Shown piece after piece: positions 47,128-54,666 of a DNA stretch of 64,000 bases. Source of the DNA: Flavobacterium daemonense (GTDB taxonomy: Bacteria; Bacteroidota; Bacteroidia; Flavobacteriales; Flavobacteriaceae); assembly GCF_007341385.1 (NCBI RefSeq), contig NZ_VJYD01000001.1:1-64000 (forward strand), read 5' to 3'. The notes beneath the pieces were generated by a model that worked only from the letters and a program-made list of their open reading frames with translations, ran no database searches and had not been told where the DNA came from. The position numbers were made by a program, and so were the translations under genes. Each line of letters begins with the position of its first letter. Position 1 is the first letter of the stretch.

Positions 47128-47256
47128 TTGTCATCTCGACGGAGGAGAGATCACACAAGAAACTCTACACTGTATGCCGCCAATCTTTGTCGAATCCCGC
47201 GTGTGATCTGCTTCGCCTGTTCACTATCGCTCGAGTCTCCTCCGTCGAGATGACAA
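47128..47256. repeat. Long-palindrome repeat family A, copy 3
   Basis: TTGTCATCTCGACGGAGGAG on the left and CTCCTCCGTCGAGATGACAA on the right are exact reverse complements, although they differ from the ends of the other copies. An extra GCTTCGCC..TTC..TATCGCTCG block, shared with copy 4, is inserted in the right half. Confidence 0.88.
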
Positions 47257-47260
47257 ACTA

Positions 47261-47340
47261 TGCTGACTATGTGTTAAAAAAACGAGTTTTTTTAATTCAC
47301 CTTTTCAACACAAAAAAATCTATGTTTCTATGTGTTTAGA
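47261..47340. repeat. Dispersed repeat family B, copy 3
   Basis: Directly follows family A copy 3. Contains GACTATGTGTTAAAAAAACG, CACCTTTTCAACAC and CTATGTTTCTATGTGTTT. The variant middle (AACGAGTTTTTTTAA) is shared with copy 4. Confidence 0.65.
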
Positions 47341-47420
47341 ATTTGTACTCAGATTTTAAATATCGAAAAAATTAAAAACACTAATTCAAGAATAATCCTA
47401 ATTAAATTCTTGTAAACAGT

Positions 47421-47663
47421 TTAAGAATACTGGTCTATAATTTTCTGTACGTTGCCGATGAAAATTTCGGTGTTTTTGATTTCTTGTTTGATTGATGGTT
47501 CATAATACAATAATTTGTATTGTTCCACCATGTAATTTTTTTGATATTTAATAATCGATTCAAAACTTCGGATTTCATTTTCATCATGCCTTTTCAATTC
47601 CCTTTGTTTACTCTTCAAATAATGTAAAGATTTTTTTAATCTTTCAATTTCTAATTTTTCCAA
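47421..47663 (-). CDS. Short coiled-coil protein, hypothetical
   Basis: 80 residues, very Lys/Glu-rich, no signal peptide or membrane helix. Heptad-like hydrophobic spacing through most of the length (LEIERLKKSLHYLKSKQ, IKNTEIFIGNVQKII) suggests a coiled coil. I do not recognise a family, and there is no partner gene next to it. Composition looks like real protein, but the isolation among repeats leaves doubt. Confidence 0.5.
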   Translation of the reverse strand: MEKLEIERLKKSLHYLKSKQRELKRHDENEIRSFESIIKYQKNYMVEQYKLLYYEPSIKQEIKNTEIFIGNVQKIIDQYS

Positions 47664-47712
47664 ACTGTAACTTCTTAAAATTTAATAAAACAAACGATAG
47701 TCAGCACCTTAA

Positions 47713-47865
47713 TTCTCGCCTTTTTTATCCTTACCTACGATAAAATTTGAACCTTGGATTTTGCATTATTTAAAAAAAGTTGAAAATATTTTTAATTTTA
47801 AATTGAATAAAAATGAAGTATTTGAAATTCAATTATTTACACTTGAAAAAGATTTGAATAGGTAA
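47713..47865 (+). other. Possible gene remnant
   Basis: An open stretch of about 50 codons without ATG, ending in TAA at 47863, has protein-like composition in its second part (IKFEPWILHYLKKVENIF, NKNEVFEIQLFTLEKDLNR). It could be the tail of a lost gene. The rest of 47664-48191 is repeat B copy 4 and the promoter region of the next gene. Confidence 0.25.
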
Positions 47866-47880
47866 TGATTTTTTTTATTT

Positions 47881-48086
47881 AAACACATAGAAACATAGCT
47901 TTACTTTGTCTGTAAAGGCGTTTCACTTGTTTTAATAAACATAGTTGTTGCTTAAAGCTTTGTCAAAGTTTGAAACTTTGACAAAGTCCTTCGCAAAGAA
48001 ACCCGCAAAGCTATGTGTTAAAAAACGAGTTTTTTTTAAATTTACCTTTTCAGCAGAAAGAAAAACCTATGTCTCTATGTGTTTAA
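47881..48086. repeat. Dispersed repeat family B, copy 4, with inner palindrome
   Basis: Starts AAACACATAGAAACATAGC and ends CCTATGTCTCTATGTGTTT. Inside lies an inserted hairpin (47958-47986) with arms CTTTGTCAAAGTTT and AAACTTTGACAAAG. Longest B copy in the window. Confidence 0.7.
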
Positions 48087-48112
48087 ATAAAACTGCAGAA
48101 TTTCTACCAATA

Positions 48113-48130
48113 TTGTATAAAAATATACAA
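48113..48130. promoter_or_regulatory. Candidate operator before the oxidoreductase gene
   Basis: TTGTATA-AAAA-TATACAA is a perfect inverted repeat; a further half site GTACAAT follows at 48134-48140. A -7 like TATCTTTG lies at 48153-48160, 32 bases before the start codon, with no clear TTG 19 bases before it. The arrangement suits a repressor or activator of the downstream gene. Confidence 0.45.
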
Positions 48131-48191
48131 CCCGTACAATAAAAACAGCTCGTATCTTTGTTAGTATATTTTAATTAAAAATTAAAAGAAG

Positions 48192-49205
48192 ATGAAAGCA
48201 ATCGGATTTAAAACATCACTACCCATAACAGAAAAAGAAAGTTTTATAGAATTTGAAACTCAAAAACCAGTTCCTGGCGCGCGCGATTTATTAGTAAAAA
48301 TTGATGCGATTTCAGTAAATCCAGTCGATTTTAAAATTCGCCAAAACAGCGCAAAAGATACAGTATTGGAAACACCAAAAATAATTGGTTGGGATGCTGT
48401 TGGAATTGTACAAGCCGTTGGTGAAAAAGTAACTTTGTTTGAAGTTGGCGATCTCGTTTATTATGCTGGAGATATTACCAAACAAGGAAGCAATGCTGAA
48501 TATCAGATTATTGATGAAAGAATTGTAGGCAGAAAACCAAAATCATTAAGTATTGAAGAAGCTGCAGTGATTCCGTTGACAGCTTTGACAGCTTGGGAAA
48601 TTTTGTTTGACCGCATCAGAATCAGTGCTGAAAGAGACAAAGGAAAATCAATTTTGATTATTGGAGGAGCAGGTGGAGTAGGTTCAATTGCCATTCAATT
48701 AGCCAAGAAAATTGCCGGATTAACCGTTATTGCAACAGCGTCGCGTCCTGAAACAATAGATTGGTGTAAAAAACAAGGAGCTGATTATGTGGTAGATCAT
48801 AAAAATCTTATTTCGGCAGTTAGAGAAGCAGGTTTTGAACATGTTGATTTTATTTTGGATTTTGTCGATACCAATGCTTACTGGGACATTATGACTGAAT
48901 TGATTAAACCTCAAGGACATATTGCCTCAATTACCGGAAGTAGCAACCCTATTGCATTAAACAGTTTGAAAAGCAAAAGTGTCTCTTTTTCTTGGGAATT
49001 GATGTACACACGCTCAATGTTTCAGACCGATGATATGATCGAACAGCATCATATTTTAAATAAAGTGGCCGATTTGCTTGATGAAGGCATTTTGAAAACC
49101 ACTTTAAACCAAACTTTAAACGGATTAACAGTTGAGAACCTAAAGAAAGCGCATGAGCTTTTAGAGTCGGGGAGAACGATTGGGAAAATTGCAATCAAGT
49201 TTTAG
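48192..49205 (+). CDS. Zinc-type alcohol dehydrogenase / quinone oxidoreductase family
   Basis: 337 residues, a medium-chain dehydrogenase of the QOR/zinc-binding ADH-like (ZADH) group: GroES-like domain (DLLVKIDAISVNPVDFKIRQ core SVNPVDFKIR, GWDAVGIVQAVGEKV), then Rossmann domain with IIGGAGGVGSIAIQLAK. The catalytic zinc ligands (Cys/His) are absent, so it is probably an NADPH-dependent quinone or enone reductase without zinc. Detoxifying reactive carbonyls fits the neighbourhood of TetR regulators, but that is inference. Confidence 0.9.
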   Translation: MKAIGFKTSLPITEKESFIEFETQKPVPGARDLLVKIDAISVNPVDFKIRQNSAKDTVLETPKIIGWDAVGIVQAVGEKVTLFEVGDLVYYAGDITKQGSNAEYQIIDERIVGRKPKSLSIEEAAVIPLTALTAWEILFDRIRISAERDKGKSILIIGGAGGVGSIAIQLAKKIAGLTVIATASRPETIDWCKKQGADYVVDHKNLISAVREAGFEHVDFILDFVDTNAYWDIMTELIKPQGHIASITGSSNPIALNSLKSKSVSFSWELMYTRSMFQTDDMIEQHHILNKVADLLDEGILKTTLNQTLNGLTVENLKKAHELLESGRTIGKIAIKF

Positions 49206-49210
49206 AATAA

Positions 49211-49247
49211 AAAAAGCGAGACTTTCTATACAGAATTCTCGCTTTTT
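49211..49247. terminator. Bidirectional terminator
   Basis: AAAAAGCGAGA and TCTCGCTTTTT (49211-49221, 49237-49247), perfect stem, between the convergent oxidoreductase gene and the broken SDR gene. Confidence 0.85.
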
Positions 49248-49267
49248 CAATTAAATCAGAAATCAAA

Positions 49268-50077
49268 TTAACCGTGAGCTGCGACAGAAACATCTGCCCA
49301 TTCTTCCCAGGTTTTTAGTTTTTGTTCGTAGGTTTGTTTAGCAAATGGCAAAGCAACCTTTCCTAAAAATAGGCGTCAAGGAGGATTTTCGGCTTCGACT
49401 AATTTAATGATTGCCGGAACTGTAGCACTTGTTTTTCCGAAAGTATCAGGATCATGTCCTTCTGCAATTGCTTTTTTGATTCCGTCATAAGCAGGGATGC
49501 TTTCGCTGTTGAAACCGTTACCCCAGATATCGGTAACATAACCATTTGGTTCAACCAAAGTAACATTTATTCCAAATTGTTTTACTTCTGAAGCCAATGT
49601 TTCAGTAAGACCTTCAACAGCAAATTTAGAAGCGTTGTATAAACCAATTATTGGCAGAGTAGCAATTCCTAAAATCGAAGAAACCTGAATAATATGACCG
49701 CTTTGTTGTTTTCTCATAATTGGCAATACCGCTTGTGTTAACCAAAGCGTACCAAAGAAATTAGTTTCGAATTGTGCTCTTGCTTCTTGTTCTGAAGCTT
49801 CTTCTACAGCTCCGTTTAAAGCATAACCCGCATTGTTGATCAAGATATCTATAGTTCCGAAATGTTGCTGTACTTTTTCTACAACCGCAAACGACTCTGA
49901 ACGGTTGTTTACGTCTAGTTTAAGAGGCAAAATCGCTTCTCCGTATTGCGCTTTTAAGTCGGCTAGGGTATCAATATTTCTGGCTGTTGCAGCTACCTTT
50001 TATCCTTTTGCTAAAAATGCTTCTGTCCAGGCTCTCCCGAATCCTTTTGACGCTCCCGAAATTAAAATTGTTTTCAT
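49268..50077 (-). pseudogene. SDR-family oxidoreductase gene with two in-frame stops
   Basis: From ATG at 50077 a 269-codon SDR frame reads MKTILISGASKGFGRAW (cofactor loop), then TAA at codon 26 (50000-50002), then the rest of the protein in the same frame with NNAGYALNG, SSILGIATLPIIGLYNASKFA (core YNASKFA, catalytic Tyr/Lys), then TGA at codon 234 (49376-49378) and finally TYEQKLKTWEEWADVS and the natural TAA at 49268. Both stops sit at positions where a single base change from a usual residue (Tyr, and Leu in NPPLRLFLGK) explains them. No frameshift. Without suppression the gene is dead, although a TetR operator still stands in front of it. Confidence 0.85.
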
Positions 50078-50209
50078 AATTGTAAATTGTAAATGGTGAA
50101 TTGTTAATTGATAATTGTGAATGAGTTGGTTTTTCGATTCTTTTTTATTGCTTTTATTGACTTTTTAAGTATTGAAATTGATTTTTGATATTGTTATTGT
50201 GATTCAGAA

Positions 50210-50225
50210 ATGACCAATCGGTCAT
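50210..50225. promoter_or_regulatory. TetR operator, ATGACC type, before the SDR pseudogene
   Basis: ATGACC-AATC-GGTCAT, perfect 6+6 palindrome with 4-base centre. The same arms recur at 50859-50874 in front of the TetR gene 50243-50830. Lies 132 bases upstream of the SDR start on the minus strand. Confidence 0.75.
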
Positions 50226-50242
50226 TTTTTGAATAAAAAAAA

Positions 50243-50830
50243 TTAGAGGCTGTTTTCCTCTATTATATTTTTGAGGGTTTTAGAGATGATTTTCATTTTA
50301 TCGTTGTTGCCTGACATTCTTGAAATTAAATGACCGCCTTCCATCATGGCGAACATTATTACCGCAAATTCTTCGGCGTTCCAGTTTGGATTAAATTCTC
50401 CGTTGGCAATTCCCTTATTGACGCTGCTGGCTAATAATTGTTGGTTGGCATTACAACCTTTATTGATTTTTTCTTTTACAATAGGGTTAGTATCATCAGC
50501 TTCGGTTCCGAAATTCAATAACGGGCAACCACCAGTTAAGGGCGGATTCACGGCATTGCTAAAAAAGTCGATATAAGCAAACAATTCGTCTTTTGCTGTT
50601 TTACTTTTACTGATTTCAGAAATCAGTTTATCGCCTAATACTTTCATATTATGATCGACAGCAGCACAGGCAAGAACTTCTTTGTTTTCAAAATGAACAT
50701 ACATGCTTCCTTTGGACAATTTGGTAGCCTCCATAATATCGCTCATAGAAGTCGCTGCAATCCCTTTTGTATTAAAAATCGGTGCTGCTTTTTCTATGAT
50801 AAATTGTCTGGTTTCTTCTCCTTTTGCCAT
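50243..50830 (-). CDS. TetR-family repressor, NemR-like (first of two)
   Basis: 195 residues. N-terminal TetR domain 8-55 with helix-turn-helix SMSDIMEATKLSKGSMYVHF; C-terminal ligand domain with TGGCPLLNFGTEADD, in which C102 lies where NemR-type repressors carry the reactive cysteine that detects electrophiles or bleach. The palindromes ATGACC-N4-GGTCAT in front of this gene and of the SDR gene are its likely sites. Paralogue of the regulator at 53273. Confidence 0.9.
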   Translation of the reverse strand: MAKGEETRQFIIEKAAPIFNTKGIAATSMSDIMEATKLSKGSMYVHFENKEVLACAAVDHNMKVLGDKLISEISKSKTAKDELFAYIDFFSNAVNPPLTGGCPLLNFGTEADDTNPIVKEKINKGCNANQQLLASSVNKGIANGEFNPNWNAEEFAVIMFAMMEGGHLISRMSGNNDKMKIISKTLKNIIEENSL

Positions 50831-50851
50831 GATAGCTCTTATTTAACGGTA

Positions 50852-50882
50852 CAAATATATGACCGATTGGTCATAAAAACAA
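50852..50882 (-). promoter_or_regulatory. Promoter and operator of the first TetR gene
   Basis: On the minus strand TTG (50882-50880), 20 bases, TATATTTG (50859-50852). The 16-base palindrome ATGACC-GATT-GGTCAT (50859-50874) fills the spacer, so repressor binding and polymerase binding exclude each other. Confidence 0.75.
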
Positions 50883-50899
50883 ATTTTTTGAAAGTTTTT

Positions 50900-52450
50900 T
50901 TAATGATCGGATAGAATAATGTTTGGTTTTGGCTTTTTAGATTTGTTCATTACCAGCAATAGCAAGGGAAGCGTGAGAACAAAAAATAAACCTACAAACA
51001 GAAATGCATCTCTATAACTTAGCAAAGAAGATTGTCTCATTACTATATTTTCCATTAATTTCAGCGCTTTTGATCTTGCGTCATTATAAGGAAAACCGCG
51101 ATGCTGAAAATAATTGATATACCCATTAAGACGATTCATTGCTTTTATATTATCTAAAGTTACGTTTGAAACCAAAACATTTCGGTGTTCGGCAAAACGG
51201 TGCGCGATATAGGTATTGATGATGGATACGCCAAAAGAACCGCCCAATTGACGCATCATATTATTGAGCGCGGCACCTTGGCCGACATCTTTATCATCGA
51301 GCGAAGAAACGGCAAGCATCGTCAGCGGAACCGTTAATAAAGCCATTCCCAAAGCTCTGAAAATAAGTGCTGTTGAAACTTCAAAAGCGCTGGTGTTCAA
51401 GTTTATTTCAGACATTCGCCAATTAAAATATATGAACAATAAAAATCCTGCTGCAATAATAATAACCGGCGAAACGCCTTTTTGAAGCAAAGTACCGCAG
51501 AGTTTTAAAGCAACCAGAGCAAATAATGCGCCCGGAAGCAACAGTAAACCCGTTTGATATGGTGAAAAACTCAAAAGGCGCTGAGCCACAACCGGACTGA
51601 TATAAATAGAAATAAACATCCCGAAGCCGGTTACAAATGTTAGAATCGCGGCAATACTCAAAGATTTACTTTTAAGCACTTTCAGATTAACGACGGGTTT
51701 TTCGATCGTTAATTCCCAATAAATAAAGGTTAATAAAGCGATTGTGGCAATAACAGTCAAAACTACAATATAACGGGTTTCGAACCAATCTTCGACTTCG
51801 CCTCTTTCTAAAACGGTTTGAAGCGAGCCAACTCCAATCGCCAAAAGCGCAATTCCTGTCCAATCTACTTTTGCAATTTCAGGTTTTACTGGTGGTTCCG
51901 TCAGAAGAAAAATACACGAAATGGCAACTAAAATCCCGATAGGAATATTGATCAAGAAAATCCATGGCCAATCATAATTTTCGGTAATATAACCGCCGAG
52001 CGTTGGCCCAATTGTCGGTCCGATGAAAATACCGGCTCCAAATAAAGCACCTGCTGTTGATTGTTTGTCTTTCGGAAAAAGTTCAAACACAACCACCTGA
52101 GATATTGATAGTAAAGCGCCACCGCCAATTCCCTGAAAGAATCTAAAAAATACAAGCATCCAGATATTTGATGAATGTCCGCACATGAAAGAACAAAAAG
52201 TAAATAAAATTACCGAGCCAATATAATAGTTTCGTCGCCCGAGATTAGCGCTTAAAAAACTCGTAATCGGGATAATAATTACGTTAGCAATTGCATAAGC
52301 CGTAATTACCCAAGAAGTATCTTCCAGCGTTGCGCCCAAATTACCGCTCATATGCGAAAGTGCAACATTGACAATCGAAATATCAATAAGTTCCATAATC
52401 GCCGCCAAAATGACGGTGATTATTAAAAGTTTGCGTTGTAAAGGAATCAT
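50900..52450 (-). CDS. MFS drug exporter, DHA2 (EmrB/QacA) family
   Basis: 516 residues with fourteen membrane helices. DHA2 marks: IDISIVNVALSHM in helix 1, FFQGIGGGALLSIS (motif with GG), and motif C-like GAGIFIGPTIGPTLGGYI. Exports toxic compounds with proton input. Lies 69 bases upstream of the first TetR gene on the same strand and 199 bases after the thioesterase gene. Start ATG 52450 fits the first helix (LLIITVILAAIMELIDIS). Confidence 0.93.
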   Translation of the reverse strand: MIPLQRKLLIITVILAAIMELIDISIVNVALSHMSGNLGATLEDTSWVITAYAIANVIIIPITSFLSANLGRRNYYIGSVILFTFCSFMCGHSSNIWMLVFFRFFQGIGGGALLSISQVVVFELFPKDKQSTAGALFGAGIFIGPTIGPTLGGYITENYDWPWIFLINIPIGILVAISCIFLLTEPPVKPEIAKVDWTGIALLAIGVGSLQTVLERGEVEDWFETRYIVVLTVIATIALLTFIYWELTIEKPVVNLKVLKSKSLSIAAILTFVTGFGMFISIYISPVVAQRLLSFSPYQTGLLLLPGALFALVALKLCGTLLQKGVSPVIIIAAGFLLFIYFNWRMSEINLNTSAFEVSTALIFRALGMALLTVPLTMLAVSSLDDKDVGQGAALNNMMRQLGGSFGVSIINTYIAHRFAEHRNVLVSNVTLDNIKAMNRLNGYINYFQHRGFPYNDARSKALKLMENIVMRQSSLLSYRDAFLFVGLFFVLTLPLLLLVMNKSKKPKPNIILSDH

Positions 52451-52488
52451 TTTTTTAATGGTGAATTGTGAATTAGTAAATGCGGGTG

Positions 52489-52625
52489 ATTTAACCGCAA
52501 AGGGCGCTAAGGTTTACGCAATCCCGATAGCTGTCGGGAGCAAAGTTTTTTTTGCAAAGCTTTGCGTCCTTTGCGTTTTTATCAAATCCAATAAGGCAAA
52601 ATCATTGCGTGCTTTGCGGTTAAAT
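52489..52625. repeat. Long inverted repeat between MFS and thioesterase genes
   Basis: ATTTAACCGCAAAG on the left and CTTTGCGGTTAAAT on the right close a 137-base element with inner CCCGATAGCTGTCGGG (52523-52538) and GCAAAGCTTTGC (52554-52565). Different in sequence from family A but of the same general build. Confidence 0.7.
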
Positions 52626-52649
52626 CTATTCGCATTTCAACTTGAAACT

Positions 52650-53090
52650 TTATAATTCTTGCTTAACAATATTGGTTTTAAAAAGATTAGAGTAGGCCGT
52701 GGCGATTAATCGGGTTTGTGGTTCGTTCCAAATTTCGCATTGGGCATTCACAAATTGTCTGCCTTTTTTGATTATCGAAGTTCTGGCAATAATCGTATCG
52801 CCAACGCGAGCCGGAGCAAAATAATCCACATTGAGATTTATTGTTGTATAAAAGTTTTCTTCGTTTAAAGAAAACATCGTAGCGCCAATGCAATCATCAG
52901 CAATTGCTGCAATCACACCGCCATGAAGTGATTTCACCGGATTCGACATTTCTTCTCGAACAACATATTGAAAAGTAACACTGCCATCTTCGGCCGCTAA
53001 AACGATTGGGCGCATCCAAAGCATAAAAGGTGAAGGTGATGCTGTAAATTCTTTGTCAATGTGGTTTTGAAGTACTTGTAATCGTGTCAT
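52650..53090 (-). CDS. PaaI-type hotdog thioesterase
   Basis: 146 residues, single hotdog domain: SLHGGVIAAIADDCIGATMF (helix with catalytic Asp/His region; core HGGVIAAIADDC), NLNVDYFAPARVGDTIIA (core NVDYFAPARVGD). Hydrolyses acyl- or aryl-CoA thioesters. Probably controlled by the second TetR, whose palindrome lies 131 bases upstream; the MFS exporter follows in the same direction. Confidence 0.9.
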   Translation of the reverse strand: MTRLQVLQNHIDKEFTASPSPFMLWMRPIVLAAEDGSVTFQYVVREEMSNPVKSLHGGVIAAIADDCIGATMFSLNEENFYTTINLNVDYFAPARVGDTIIARTSIIKKGRQFVNAQCEIWNEPQTRLIATAYSNLFKTNIVKQEL

Positions 53091-53220
53091 TTTTATTTTA
53101 GATTTTAGATTTTAGATTTTTTGTTTAAAGTTTAAAGTTTCAGGTTTCTCCTGAAGGATCGGGATCGCTGAGCCTTACAATAAAATTCATAATTAACAAT
53201 TCACAATTCATAATTAAATT

Positions 53221-53234
53221 ATACCGTTCGGTAT
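53221..53234. promoter_or_regulatory. TetR operator, ATACC type, before the thioesterase gene
   Basis: ATACC-GTTC-GGTAT, same arms as at 53892-53905 in front of the second TetR gene. Differs by one arm base from the ATGACC type, so the two TetR proteins probably tell the sites apart by that base. Confidence 0.75.
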
Positions 53235-53272
53235 ATTTTTGTTGATAAAAAAAAGCAATTGCTAAAACTGCT

Positions 53273-53863
53273 TTATTCTAAGTCATCCACTATTTTGTTG
53301 ACAGATGACATAATATTGGACAAATCTTTTAAATTTCCGGTTAGTTTGCTGATCATTATGGCGCCTTCGATTAAGGCAATTATGGTTAGGGCAGTTCGTT
53401 CAACATCAATTGATTTAGCTTTAAATTCTCCTGCTTCAATTCCTTTATTAATGAAAAACATTATTTTTTCTTTCCAATAAGTAAGCGTTCTTTCGGCATA
53501 TTTTTTCAATACCGGATGCGTATCATCAGATTCTGTGGCGGTATTCAAAATAGGACAGCCACCTTTGGTTACTTTTAAATTGGCATATTCCGAATAAAGT
53601 TTTGGGTACGCTAATAATTTGCCTTTAAAGGTTGTCTGTTTGTCAATTTCTTGCGAAAAAGCATCTTGAAGCTTTTTGACATTGAATTTGAAAGCCGCAA
53701 CAGCAACTTCGTCTTTATTTTCAAAATTGCCATAAATGCTTCCTTTTGTCAGGCCGGTCGCATCTGTAATATCGCTCATAGAAGTACCGCTGTATCCTTT
53801 CATATTAAAGATTGCAGCGGTCTGTTCGATGATAAATTGTTTTGTTCTTTCTGCTTTGCTCAT
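53273..53863 (-). CDS. TetR-family repressor, NemR-like (second of two)
   Basis: 196 residues from ATG 53863 (MSKAERTK); an upstream in-frame start at 53887 lies inside the operator and -7 region and is unlikely. Helix-turn-helix SMSDITDATGLTKGSIYGNF, C-terminal block KGGCPILNTATESDD with C103 matching C102 of the first TetR. Similar in length and across the whole sequence to that regulator, so the two arose by duplication. Expected sites: ATACC-N4-GGTAT at 53221 and 53892. Confidence 0.9.
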   Translation of the reverse strand: MSKAERTKQFIIEQTAAIFNMKGYSGTSMSDITDATGLTKGSIYGNFENKDEVAVAAFKFNVKKLQDAFSQEIDKQTTFKGKLLAYPKLYSEYANLKVTKGGCPILNTATESDDTHPVLKKYAERTLTYWKEKIMFFINKGIEAGEFKAKSIDVERTALTIIALIEGAIMISKLTGNLKDLSNIMSSVNKIVDDLE

Positions 53864-53884
53864 GATTAAATCATTTTGACACTG

Positions 53885-53905
53885 CAAATATATACCAATC
53901 GGTAT
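53885..53905 (-). promoter_or_regulatory. Operator and -7 element of the second TetR gene
   Basis: ATACC-AATC-GGTAT (53892-53905) directly touches TATATTTG on the minus strand (53892-53885), a -7 box. No well-spaced TTG is visible. The pattern points to autorepression. Confidence 0.7.
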
Positions 53906-53971
53906 TATTTTTCATCTTTTTTTGGATTTTTTTTCAAAGAGAAGTGAAAATAAGGTCAAAACAGAAAAATA

Positions 53972-54003
53972 AAAGCTCCCATTTGGTTAGTAATGGGAGC
54001 TTT
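53972..54003 (-). terminator. Terminator of the GH30/CBM6 operon
   Basis: AAAGCTCCCATT and AATGGGAGCTTT form a perfect 12-pair stem with an 8-base loop; on the minus strand a T-rich tract follows. It lies 15 bases after the CBM6 stop. Confidence 0.88.
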
Positions 54004-54017
54004 CGGGGCATTATAAA

Positions 54018-54653
54018 TTATTGGGCAGTAAAAGTCAGGTAATCAAAATTCATATTTCCGTTTGAGACAATATGAAGCCGAAGCGTTTGTTTTCCTTTTT
54101 GGAGTTTAATAGTTCCAATATTTTCAGAACTGTTCCAATGGTGCCATTGTCGCCAATCTACAGGGTCTTTGTCATCATGCGTAGAAGCGATTTTCATTGT
54201 TCCGGTTGCATCTTTTCCGTTTACATCGATACTGATTTCGCCGTCGCCATTAGCCGTATAAAGCACGCCTATTTTATAGGTTCCAGTTTTTTTTACATCA
54301 ACGGTATAATTGATCCATTCTCCGGGCATTGTCCAGCCTACATAAAGTTCGCCAATGCTTCTTTCAACTTTATTGTACGGATTATTGTCAATGTCACCGT
54401 CTTTTGAATACGAAATATCAACACCTTCTTTTATTCTAAATTCGTTCAGCGGATTTCCATTTACCGGATTCAATTTTCCGCTTCCATTATTTACAGCATC
54501 AGTGTCATGATAAGCGATGCCTTCGCCACCTTGATCGTACAATTCGCATTCTATTTTTCCCGGAATCTGTTGTGGTTTTAATGCTTTTGAAGTTTGTGCT
54601 ATACCGACAAAGCAATTCAGTAAAATGATATTCGTTATTAAAAGTGCTTTCAT
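54018..54653 (-). CDS. Secreted CBM6 carbohydrate-binding protein
   Basis: 211 residues. Signal peptide (ending VGIAQ), then a single CBM6 module with IPGKIECELYDQGGEGIAYHD (core IECELYDQGGEG), WTMPGEWINYTVDV and NFDYLTFT. No catalytic domain, so it binds glycan for a partner, most likely the GH30 enzyme encoded 13 bases upstream. Which glycan is not readable. Confidence 0.88.
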   Translation of the reverse strand: MKALLITNIILLNCFVGIAQTSKALKPQQIPGKIECELYDQGGEGIAYHDTDAVNNGSGKLNPVNGNPLNEFRIKEGVDISYSKDGDIDNNPYNKVERSIGELYVGWTMPGEWINYTVDVKKTGTYKIGVLYTANGDGEISIDVNGKDATGTMKIASTHDDKDPVDWRQWHHWNSSENIGTIKLQKGKQTLRLHIVSNGNMNFDYLTFTAQ

Positions 54654-54666
54654 AGAATTAATTTTT

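Noticed and set aside
47713..47865. A complete small gene in this stretch
   Set aside because: No ATG start and no family match; kept only as a possible remnant.
47945..48142. 65-codon plus-strand frame
   Set aside because: Lies wholly in repeat B copy 4 and its hairpin; cysteine- and lysine-rich translation without family features.
23440..50002. Stop-codon recoding (amber or opal readthrough) as explanation for the interrupted genes
   Set aside because: Three different stop codons are involved and hundreds of other genes here end normally with TAA, TAG or TGA; no SECIS-like or Pyl context is seen.
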